6,450 nt of DNA from assembly GCA_003157675.1 (NCBI GenBank), contig PMKG01000278.1:1-6450 (forward strand), given 5' to 3'. This DNA comes from Acidobacteriota bacterium. GTDB taxonomy: Bacteria > Acidobacteriota > Vicinamibacteria > Vicinamibacterales > Fen-181. How positions within the stretch are numbered: the first letter of the stretch is position 1; each line of letters starts with the position of its first letter. The notes below the pieces were generated by a model. The model was not told where the DNA came from. It worked only from the letters and a program-made list of their open reading frames with translations, and ran no database searches. Made by a program: the position numbers and the translations under genes. Positions 1 to 5,446 of this stretch are shown here, in pieces.

Positions 1-186
1 CATGAAGTGGACGCCGCAGAAGACGATCACCGACGCGTCGGTCTTCGCGGCCGCCTGGGACAGCGCGAGGCTGTCGCCGATGACGTCGGCGATGTCCTGG
101 ATGTCGGGCTCCTGGTAGTAGTGCGCCAGGATGACGGCGTTCATCTCGCGCTTCAGCCGGGCGATTTCGACAAAGAGGTCCAGCAT
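1..186 (-). CDS. nadA: Quinolinate synthase NadA, N-terminal 62 residues (runs off left edge)
   Basis: NadA is the cytoplasmic iron-sulfur enzyme that condenses iminoaspartate with dihydroxyacetone phosphate to give quinolinate in de novo NAD synthesis. The minus strand encodes 62 uninterrupted codons down to base 1. They carry the family's N-terminal signature: LAHYYQEPDIQDIAD at residues 20-34, GDSLALS at 37-43 and VIVFCGVHFM at 53-62. The invariant His22, Tyr23-Tyr24 and Ser39 are present. The Cys residues that hold the [4Fe-4S] cluster lie further on and are not in the window. The ATG at 186-184 is the only plausible start, because an in-frame TGA sits eight codons upstream with no start codon between them. 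Only a weak AGG lies upstream as ribosome binding site. The gene diverges from the aminotransferase; the usual partners nadB and nadC are not visible here. Confidence 0.93.
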   Translation of the reverse strand, partial: MLDLFVEIARLKREMNAVILAHYYQEPDIQDIADVIGDSLALSQAAAKTDASVIVFCGVHFM

Positions 187-202
187 GGATACCTGCGCCT
201 GT

Positions 203-280
203 AGTGGTCAGTTGCTGGTGGCTAGTCGATCACGCGCGACACACTGCCCCCTAGCCACTGACAGCTAATACTTCTAGCCC
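203..280. repeat. Degenerate heptamer repeats in two opposed blocks, with a CTAG cluster
   Basis: Read on the plus strand, 203-226 divides into heptads AGTGGTC, AGTTGCT, GGTGGCT, then AGT. Read on the minus strand, bases 273-251 give AAGTATT, AGCTGTC, AGTGGCT, AG. The two blocks are thus related and point at each other. Their ends GTGGCTAG (218-225) and CTAGCCAC (251-258) form a perfect 8-base inverted repeat with a 25-base spacer. CTAG occurs four times between 222 and 295, against only three further copies noticed in the rest of the window. The function is unknown; it could be a repeat family, an operator or a DNA structure between the two divergent genes. Confidence 0.5.
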
Positions 281-310
281 CTCTTCCTGAGGCTAGTCTA
301 ACGTAGATAG

Positions 311-1474
311 ATGTTCTCGACGCGCACCCCGTCGGACCTCGCGCCCAACCGGCTGACCAGCGCCGAGCTAGAGGTCCGCGCAAAGGGTGTCCGCGTCATC
401 GACCTCACCGAGACCAATCCGACCAGGGTCGGGCTGGCCTACCCGGACCACGCGCTCACCGCGCTGGCCGCGCCGGAGGGGCTGAGCTACGAGCCGCACC
501 CGTTCGGCCTGTCGAGCGCTCGAGAGACGGTCGCCGACGCGATCGGCGGCAACGCGCCGCCCGTCGATCCCGCTCGCGTCATCCTGACGGCCAGCACGAG
601 CGAGGCCTACGCGTTTCTGTTCAAGCTGCTCTGCGACCCCGGCGACGAGGTGCTGGTCCCGGTGCCGAGCTACCCGCTGTTCGAGCACCTGACCCGGCTC
701 GAGCTGGTCGCCGTGCGCCCCTACCCGCTCGACTTCCACGGCACCTGGTCGATCGACACGCACGCGGTCGAGTCGGCCGTCACGCCGCGGACGCGGGCCG
801 TCCTGGTGGTCAGCCCGAACAACCCCACCGGGTCGATCATCACGAGCGGCGATCTCGGCGCGCTCTCCCGCCTGTGCGCGTCGCGCGACCTGGCGATCAT
901 CGGCGACGAGGTGTTCTCGGATTACCTCATCGACCCGCGGCCGGACCGGGCGCGCGTGCTCGATCAGGACGAGGCGCTGACGTTCAGCCTCGGCGGCCTC
1001 TCGAAGTCGGCCGGCCTGCCGCAGTTGAAACTCGGCTGGATCGTGGCCGGCGGCCCGCCCGCGCTCGTCGACGCCGCGCTCGCCCGCCTCGAGATCGTCT
1101 GCGACACGTTTCTGTCGGTTGCGACGCCGGTGCAGCGCGCCATCGGCCCGCTCCTCTCGGCTGGCCGCGAGATTCGCGCGCAGATTCTCGATCGGGTGAC
1201 GGGGAACCTGCGGGCGCTGCAGGCGCTCGCCGCGCGGCACCCGGCCTGCTCCGTGCTGCGCGTCGAGGGCGGCTGGTCGGCCGTCGTCCGCGTGCCGGCG
1301 ACGGGCAGCGAGGAGTCGCTCGTGCTCGATTTGCTCGAGCGCGACCACGTGCTCGTCCATCCCGGGTACTTCTTCGACTTCCCGCACGAGGCGTTCGTGG
1401 TGGTGAGCTTGCTCGCGCCCCCGGCCGACTTCAGTGAGGGCGCTGCGCGGCTGCTCTCGCGCGCCTCCGCGTGA
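311..1474 (+). CDS. PLP-dependent aminotransferase, class I/II (fold type I)
   Basis: This 387-residue cytoplasmic enzyme should move an amino group between an amino acid and a 2-oxo acid; the substrate cannot be read from sequence. Visible in order are an N-terminal substrate-side loop ETNPTRVGL (34-42), the cofactor phosphate loop TASTSEAY (93-100), SPNNPTG (168-174) with Asn171, GDEVFSDY (198-205) with Asp199 for the pyridine nitrogen and Tyr205, and GGLSKSAGLP (228-237) with Lys232 as the Schiff-base lysine. Two positions are unusual: Lys240 stands where most relatives have the phosphate-binding Arg, and the C-terminal Arg that normally grips the substrate carboxylate appears replaced by Val364 (FVVVSLL). 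The length is normal. ATG 311 follows directly after an in-frame TAG (308-310). No Shine-Dalgarno is close, so initiation may be weak or leaderless. The ribosome binding site of malQ overlaps its stop codon. Confidence 0.9.
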   Translation: MFSTRTPSDLAPNRLTSAELEVRAKGVRVIDLTETNPTRVGLAYPDHALTALAAPEGLSYEPHPFGLSSARETVADAIGGNAPPVDPARVILTASTSEAYAFLFKLLCDPGDEVLVPVPSYPLFEHLTRLELVAVRPYPLDFHGTWSIDTHAVESAVTPRTRAVLVVSPNNPTGSIITSGDLGALSRLCASRDLAIIGDEVFSDYLIDPRPDRARVLDQDEALTFSLGGLSKSAGLPQLKLGWIVAGGPPALVDAALARLEIVCDTFLSVATPVQRAIGPLLSAGREIRAQILDRVTGNLRALQALAARHPACSVLRVEGGWSAVVRVPATGSEESLVLDLLERDHVLVHPGYFFDFPHEAFVVVSLLAPPADFSEGAARLLSRASA

Positions 1475-1476
1475 GG
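1473..1476 (+). promoter_or_regulatory. Ribosome binding site deciding the malQ start
   Basis: GAGG lies 6 bases before ATG 1483 and overlaps the TGA stop of the aminotransferase (1472-1474). This favours ATG 1483 over the in-frame GTG at 1471, which has no Shine-Dalgarno of its own. Ribosomes ending the upstream gene would release beside this site, a usual arrangement for translational coupling. Confidence 0.6.
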
Positions 1477-1482
1477 AACCCG

Positions 1483-3057
1483 ATGCCCCTCGCCCCAGGC
1501 CGACACGCCGGGCTGCTCGTACCGCTCTTCTCGATCCCGTCTCGCGCGAGCTGGGGGATCGGGGAGATCGGCGACGTACCGGTGTTCGCGTCGTGGCTGC
1601 GCGACGCGGGCGTGGATCTGCTACAGCTGCTGCCCATTGGCGAGATGGCGCTCGGCCAGAGGTCGCCCTACTCCGCGATGACCGCGATGGCGATCGACCC
1701 GATCTTCATCAGCGTGCATGCGGTCGCGGAATTCCGCGCGCTCGGCGGCGAAGAGGCGATGGGCAGCGAGTGGCAGCAGCGGCTGGACGAGGCCCGCCGG
1801 TCACCGGCCATCGATCACGCGCTCGTGCGGAGCGTGAAGGAGACCGCGCTCCGGACGGCGTTCGGCGAGTTCGAGCGGGGAACGGGAGCGGACGCGCGGG
1901 ACGGCGAGGCCTTCGACGCCTGGGCCGCCGCGGAAGCCTGGTGGCTGGACGATTACGCCCTGTTCCGCGCGCTGCACGCCGACGCGCAGGATCGCCCCTG
2001 GACCAAATGGCCGGCGCCGCTGCGCGACAGAGAGCCCGAGGCGCTGACGGCGGCCGCCGAGCGTCTCGCCCGCGAGGTGCGCTACCGGAAGTGGCTTCAG
2101 TTTGTCGCGGGTACGCAGTGGCGCGACGCGAAGGCGCGCGCCCGGCCCGTCAGCCTGCTCGGCGACCTGGCGTTCATGGTCGACGGCGACAGCGCCGACG
2201 TCTGGGCCGACCTCCCGTCGTTCCGCTTGGACGTGTCGGTCGGCGCGCCCCCCGACGCGTTCAGCGCCTCGGGGCAGAACTGGGGGATGCCGGCCTACCG
2301 GTGGGACGAGATGGCCGCGCGCGACTTCGACTGGCTGCGCCGGCGGGCCCGCCGGATGGCCGCGCTCTACGACGGCTACCGCGTGGACCACCTGGTCGGC
2401 TTGTATCGCACGTACGTCTTCCCTCACGACGGGTCGCCGGCGCGCTTCGACCGGACCGACGAGCGGATTCAGGTCGCGCTCGGCGAGCAGGTGCTCTCCA
2501 TCTTCCGCAGTTCGGGCGCGACCATCCTCGCCGAGGATCTCGGCAGCGTCCCCGACTTCGTCCGAGAGTCGCTCGCGCGGTTCGGTATTCCGGGCTGCAA
2601 GGTGTTCCGATGGGAGCGGCACTGGGACCGTCCGGGCAAGCCATATCTGGACCCGGCAACCTACCCGGCGGTGTCGGTGGCCACCTCCGGCACCCACGAT
2701 ACTGACCCGGTCGCCGTTTGGTGGGACGGCCTCGACGCCGAGGAACGGGCCGCGGTGCTGGCCACGCCCGGCGTTGCGGAGCGCGCGGCGCCACTCGACG
2801 CCGAAGACGGCGCCTTCTCGCCGTCGCTCCGCGACCTGCTGCTCTCCGTCCTGTTCACGTCGGGTTCGGACATCCTCCTGCTGCCGATCCAGGACGTGTT
2901 CGGCTGGCGGGACCGGATCAACGTGCCCGCCCTCATCGACGACCGCAACTGGACTTGGCGCCTGAGATGGCCGGTCGACGCGCTCCGCTCTGAACCCGAG
3001 GCGATCGAACGTGCGGCCGCGCTCCGGCGGTTCGCCCGAAGCTCTGGGCGGAACTGA
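1483..3057 (+). CDS. malQ: 4-alpha-glucanotransferase (amylomaltase), GH77
   Basis: MalQ disproportionates alpha-1,4-glucans in the cytoplasm: it cuts a maltooligosaccharide and transfers the glycosyl part to another sugar, releasing glucose, in maltodextrin or glycogen turnover. The protein has 524 residues from ATG 1483 (528 from GTG 1471), close to the usual 500. The whole GH77 barrel is present: SPYSAMTAMAIDPIFI (61-76), GDLAFMVDGDSADVWADLP (227-245), GQNWGMPAYRWDEM (264-277), GYRVDH (298-303) with nucleophile Asp302, ILAEDLG (348-354) with acid/base Glu351, SGTHDTDP (402-409) with the third carboxylate Asp406, and the C-terminal RINVPALIDDRNWTWR (478-493). There is no N-terminal carbohydrate-binding extension. 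All three catalytic acids are intact, so it should be active. No glycogen or maltose gene neighbours it; the coupling to an aminotransferase looks like a co-expression habit rather than a pathway. Confidence 0.96.
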   Translation: MPLAPGRHAGLLVPLFSIPSRASWGIGEIGDVPVFASWLRDAGVDLLQLLPIGEMALGQRSPYSAMTAMAIDPIFISVHAVAEFRALGGEEAMGSEWQQRLDEARRSPAIDHALVRSVKETALRTAFGEFERGTGADARDGEAFDAWAAAEAWWLDDYALFRALHADAQDRPWTKWPAPLRDREPEALTAAAERLAREVRYRKWLQFVAGTQWRDAKARARPVSLLGDLAFMVDGDSADVWADLPSFRLDVSVGAPPDAFSASGQNWGMPAYRWDEMAARDFDWLRRRARRMAALYDGYRVDHLVGLYRTYVFPHDGSPARFDRTDERIQVALGEQVLSIFRSSGATILAEDLGSVPDFVRESLARFGIPGCKVFRWERHWDRPGKPYLDPATYPAVSVATSGTHDTDPVAVWWDGLDAEERAAVLATPGVAERAAPLDAEDGAFSPSLRDLLLSVLFTSGSDILLLPIQDVFGWRDRINVPALIDDRNWTWRLRWPVDALRSEPEAIERAAALRRFARSSGRN

Positions 3058-3104
3058 GACCCCGCGCTAGTGCTTCCTAATCGCCCGTCCGGCCGGCGCC
3101 CGGG

Positions 3105-3132
3105 TTGTGACTGTAACTTATTGATTTATAAG
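3105..3132 (+). promoter_or_regulatory. Candidate vegetative promoter P1 with overlapping inverted repeat
   Basis: TTGTGA (3105-3110) and TATAAG (3127-3132) are separated by 16 bases, matching TTGACA and TATAAT at 4 and 5 of 6 positions. This AT-rich patch stands out from the GC-rich surroundings. A 5-base inverted repeat, CTTAT (3117-3121) and ATAAG (3128-3132), covers the -10 region and could be a repressor site. The phosphatase start is about 100 bases downstream. The site is predicted from sequence only. Confidence 0.4.
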
Positions 3133-3151
3133 AGTTTCGTTGTCCTTTCCC

Positions 3152-3180
3152 TTGTGGATCTGGCGCCAACGGCGTATGCT
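3152..3180 (+). promoter_or_regulatory. Candidate vegetative promoter P2 upstream of the exported phosphatase
   Basis: TTGTGG (3152-3157) and TATGCT (3175-3180) lie 17 bases apart, a standard spacing for the housekeeping sigma factor. Transcription would begin near 3187 and give a leader of about 50 bases. P1 lies just upstream, so the phosphatase may have tandem promoters. The rest of the 3058-3235 gap holds a GC-rich palindromic patch (3089-3104) and nothing else recognised. Confidence 0.4.
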
Positions 3181-3225
3181 CGAACCATCGCATCAGGGTC
3201 CAGATACCGTCCACTCCAGAGGGTC

Positions 3226-3230
3226 AGGGG
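3226..3230 (+). promoter_or_regulatory. Ribosome binding site deciding the phosphatase start
   Basis: AGGGG ends 5 bases before ATG 3236, with a second purine stretch (AGAGGG, 3218-3223) just upstream. It supports the start that puts a clean signal peptide at the N-terminus. Confidence 0.6.
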
Positions 3231-3235
3231 AACGC

Positions 3236-3898
3236 ATGTTTCGTAAGGCATCGACGCGCTATCGTCTCCGGTGGGCCGCTGCGCTGGCGCTTCCGCTCGT
3301 GATGGCCACGGTGCCTGCGTGGGCCTCGGGCGCCGCAGCCCCGCGTGCGGCCACCTCGGCCATGCCGACGCCCTCGGACAGCTTCGGCCCGCTGCGCGCA
3401 GCCGGGATCGGCCTGGAGAATTTCGGCATCGTCGACGGGCGCATCTATCGTGGTGCGCAGCCCGGCAAAGGCGACTACCGGGTGCTCGCCGGACTGGGCG
3501 TGACGACCATCATCGACCTCCGGCTGGATTCGAAGAGCGATGCGCGCCGGAATGCCGAGGACGCTGGCCTCCGGTACGTCAACATCGCGATCGACGATCA
3601 CGGACAGCCGACCGACAGCGACGTCACGGCGTTCCTGAAGGCGCTCGACGAAAGCCCGGCAGGCAAGGTCTACGTGCACTGCGCGGGCGGGCGCCATCGC
3701 ACGGGCTCGATGATCGCGGTGTACCGCATGGTCCGCGACGGTTGGACGCTCGCGCGGGCCTACGACGAGATGCTGGCCTACGACTTTTACACGCGGCTGG
3801 GCCACGGGGGCTTCAAGACCTTCGTCGACAACTACTGGCTGCGGATGAACGCCGACCCGGCCAGCGTCCCGGCTGCGGCGAGCGTCACGTTCTGGTAG
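3236..3898 (+). CDS. Exported dual-specificity/tyrosine-type protein phosphatase
   Basis: This is a 220-residue cysteine-dependent phosphatase predicted to act outside the cytoplasmic membrane. A signal peptide covers residues 1-30: basic start MFRKASTRYRLR, hydrophobic AAALALPLVMA, cleavage after AWA at 28-30. A short Ala/Pro linker leads to the domain, which has FGIVDGRIYRGAQPGKGDY (63-81) and TTIIDLRLD (90-98), typical of compact dual-specificity/Siw14-like phosphatases. The P-loop HCAGGRHRTG (148-157) supplies nucleophile Cys149 and Arg155. An acidic residue in the IDDHG stretch (119-123), or Asp127/Asp129, is the likely general acid. The substrate could be phosphoprotein, phosphoinositol or another phosphoester. 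AGGGG at 3226-3230, 5 bases before ATG 3236, sets the start; a longer reading from TTG 3140 would run through promoter P2 and hide the signal peptide. It appears monocistronic. Confidence 0.85.
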   Translation: MFRKASTRYRLRWAAALALPLVMATVPAWASGAAAPRAATSAMPTPSDSFGPLRAAGIGLENFGIVDGRIYRGAQPGKGDYRVLAGLGVTTIIDLRLDSKSDARRNAEDAGLRYVNIAIDDHGQPTDSDVTAFLKALDESPAGKVYVHCAGGRHRTGSMIAVYRMVRDGWTLARAYDEMLAYDFYTRLGHGGFKTFVDNYWLRMNADPASVPAAASVTFW

Positions 3899-3964
3899 AC
3901 ACCACCGCCCGTCGGCAGTTCGCCCTTCGATTACATTTCTGACCTCCCCTCAGGGGGAATCGTA

Positions 3965-4012
3965 ATTTCAGGCCCCCCGATTGCTCGCCCGCTGCGGGAG
4001 CCCCCCTGAAAT
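3965..4012. repeat. Nested inverted repeat upstream of the pseudokinase operon
   Basis: ATTTCAGG (3965-3972) and CCTGAAAT (4005-4012) form a perfect 8-base inverted repeat. Inside it, GCTC at 3983-3986 and GGGAGC at 3996-4001 can pair with a small bulge (CCC at 3988-3990 completes the stem) to make an inner hairpin. A related ATTCAGG occurs at 4021-4027. No T-run follows, so a simple terminator is unlikely. The half-sites lie about 65-110 bases upstream of the transcription start expected from the sigma-54 candidate, which is where enhancer-binding activators usually bind. Confidence 0.4.
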
Positions 4013-4048
4013 GTCTAGGAATTCAGGCAGATGGGTAGAACGGCGCGG

Positions 4049-4064
4049 TGGTGCCGGTCTTGCA
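4049..4064 (+). promoter_or_regulatory. Candidate sigma-54 (RpoN) promoter
   Basis: The 16 bases TGGTGCCGGTCTTGCA match the consensus TGGCACGNNNNTTGCA at 9 of its 12 defined positions. These include the essential GG (-24) and GC (-12) at the required 12-base spacing, followed by the usual A. Transcription would begin near 4076, about 60 bases before the pseudokinase start. Sigma-54 promoters require an ATP-driven activator, so the operon would be switched by a signal. No competing housekeeping promoter was seen in the gap. Confidence 0.55.
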
Positions 4065-4122
4065 ACTCGCATAGACCTCTTTCCCTATCCGTTTGTAGCG
4101 ACACGTATCGGAGGCGTGTTGC

Positions 4123-4129
4123 GGGGGAG
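4123..4129 (+). promoter_or_regulatory. Ribosome binding site of the pseudokinase gene
   Basis: GGGGGAG ends 5 bases before GTG 4135 and supports that non-ATG start. The nearby upstream GTG at 4116 is in another frame. Confidence 0.55.
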
Positions 4130-4134
4130 CGACC

Positions 4135-5421
4135 GTGGAGAAGGACTGGTTCGCGGACGCACTTGGCCGGAGGCACCGGGTGACCGACCCGGATGGCTCG
4201 GTCGTCGAAGTGCTCCGCGTGTGCCCGGAAATATCGGTGACCGCGACGACCGAGGCCGCGGTGGCCGCAAGGGCGGTTCGCCTGTCGTCACTTGTTCACC
4301 CCGGATTCGCCTCGATCCGCAGGGTCGAGCGCGTGCCGGGGTCCACCGACCAGTTCAGGATCATCTCGACCGCCGTCCCGGGCATCCGTTTGTCCGAACT
4401 GCTGCGGCTCGGGAATGAGCGCGGTATCGCGCCGAGCCCGGGCGCCGTGCGGAATCTCGGCCGCCAAATCCTCCACGCGATGGCCGACTTCCATCGGGCT
4501 TTCCCGGACCTCGCCCACGGTGCGCTCGGCCCCGAGCGGGTGCTTGTCGGCCCGGACGGGCGGGCCGTGATCGTCGAGCACGTGCTCGCGCCGGTGCTCG
4601 AGTCGCTTCGGATGGGACGGGCGGCCGTGTGGAGCGCCTTCCAGATCCCCGTGCCGTTCGGGGCTGGCGCCGCCAGGTTCGACCAGGTAACCGACGTCGT
4701 GCAGCTCGGCATGCTCACGCTGGCCCTGGTTCTCGGTCGGCCGATCGGGCGCGAGGAGTACCCGCACGAGGTCGAGCGCCTGCTGGCCGACACGTCCGCG
4801 CCGACCGGCCCCGGTCGCCCGGTGATGTCTCCGGCCATGCGCGCGTGGCTGCCGCGCTGCTTCCAGATCCAGTTGCGGACGGCGTTCCGCACGGCCATCG
4901 AAGCCTCTGCCGCGTTCGAAGAAGTGGTCGACGACGAACCGCGGCACCGGTCGCTCCAGAAGGCGGTCGTGGCGTATCTCGAGGCCGTGGAGCCGGGCTC
5001 GACGCGGCTCGTCGGAACCTTCGCGAGCGGACCGGGTTCCGCCGGGCCGTCAGGCGGACCCGGTGAAGGTCGTGCGATCTCGGTCCAGCAGCCCAGAATC
5101 GCGTCCGGTTCGCCCCGTACGGCCCCGACCGCGCCAGCCTGCAGCAGTGCGCGGCCAGTCGTCAGCCGGGGCGCCTGGGCGGCGCTTCGCCGACGCGTGA
5201 GCATTGCGGCCGGCTCGCTCGGTCTCCTGGCGGTGCTCGGCGTGCTCTACCTCGGCATCCACAGTTACGCGAGCGGGGCGATCAGGCACGTCGGGCACCA
5301 CGCCCTCACCACCGAGTTGCATCCGGCCGGCCCGGGCGCCAGGACCGGTCACGCCTGGCCACCGAAACCGCCGGCCTCTTCAGCTCCGGCCGTGTTGCCG
5401 GCCGCCCGCCATCCGCTGTAG
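4135..5421 (+). CDS. Membrane-anchored pseudokinase (degenerate Ser/Thr kinase domain)
   Basis: The protein has 428 residues. Residues 1-265 follow the order of a bacterial Ser/Thr kinase, but the catalytic signatures are gone. The N-lobe (VVEVLRV, 23-29) has no glycine loop and no VAIK lysine. LVHPGFASI (53-61) fits the helix C to strand 4 region. HGALGPERVLV (128-138) occupies the HRDLKPEN loop, with Ala130, Gly132 and Arg135 in place of Asp, Lys and Asn. EHV (148-150) replaces DFG. DQVTDVVQLGMLTLALVLGRP (183-203) matches helix F and its following motif. A Gly/Ser/Pro-rich linker (about 288-345) leads to Arg352-354 and one membrane helix (about 356-376), so the kinase-like part should be cytoplasmic and the 50-residue His/Pro-rich tail outside. 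It probably binds or scaffolds rather than phosphorylates. It heads an apparent operon, 25 bases before the DinB gene. The specific family is not recognised. Confidence 0.75.
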   Translation: MEKDWFADALGRRHRVTDPDGSVVEVLRVCPEISVTATTEAAVAARAVRLSSLVHPGFASIRRVERVPGSTDQFRIISTAVPGIRLSELLRLGNERGIAPSPGAVRNLGRQILHAMADFHRAFPDLAHGALGPERVLVGPDGRAVIVEHVLAPVLESLRMGRAAVWSAFQIPVPFGAGAARFDQVTDVVQLGMLTLALVLGRPIGREEYPHEVERLLADTSAPTGPGRPVMSPAMRAWLPRCFQIQLRTAFRTAIEASAAFEEVVDDEPRHRSLQKAVVAYLEAVEPGSTRLVGTFASGPGSAGPSGGPGEGRAISVQQPRIASGSPRTAPTAPACSSARPVVSRGAWAALRRRVSIAAGSLGLLAVLGVLYLGIHSYASGAIRHVGHHALTTELHPAGPGARTGHAWPPKPPASSAPAVLPAARHPL

Positions 5422-5433
5422 CATTTTGTTTCT

Positions 5434-5440
5434 AAGGGAG
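5434..5440 (+). promoter_or_regulatory. Strong ribosome binding site of the DinB-like gene
   Basis: AAGGGAG sits 6 bases before ATG 5447, the best Shine-Dalgarno in the window. It fixes the start at the signal peptide and rules out a longer in-frame reading from 5204. Confidence 0.7.
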
Positions 5441-5446
5441 AACACC

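Noticed and set aside
368..1387. Long minus-strand open frame (339 codons) opposite the aminotransferase
   Set aside because: Its product is Arg/Ala/Gly/Asp-rich with no domain. It is a mirror of GC-rich codon bias on a clearly coding opposite strand.
1..1474. Functional link between nadA and the divergent aminotransferase through aspartate metabolism
   Set aside because: Divergent position alone is weak evidence and the aminotransferase substrate cannot be read from the sequence.
1801..2697. Long minus-strand open frame opposite malQ
   Set aside because: It lies wholly inside the well-supported GH77 gene and has low-complexity composition and no motif.
3081..3104. GC-rich palindromic patch after malQ as a rho-independent terminator
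   Set aside because: CCGGCCGG and GGCGCC are self-complementary, but no stable single hairpin followed by a T-run is present.
3111..3137. AT-rich patch as a phage attachment site
   Set aside because: No tRNA gene, integrase or second copy is present in the window; it is explained better as promoter P1.
3140..3235. N-terminal extension of the phosphatase from TTG 3140
   Set aside because: It would translate the P2 promoter and put 32 residues before a clear signal peptide; ATG 3236 has a well-placed AGGGG.
3945..3958. TCCCC-TCAG-GGGGA hairpin after the phosphatase as a terminator
   Set aside because: The stem has only 5 pairs and is followed by ATCGTAATTT rather than a T-run. It might contribute to termination but cannot be called.
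5204..5446. N-terminal extension of the DinB-like protein from ATG 5204
   Set aside because: It overlaps the pseudokinase membrane segment in another frame, and ATG 5447 has the strongest ribosome site in the window plus a signal peptide.
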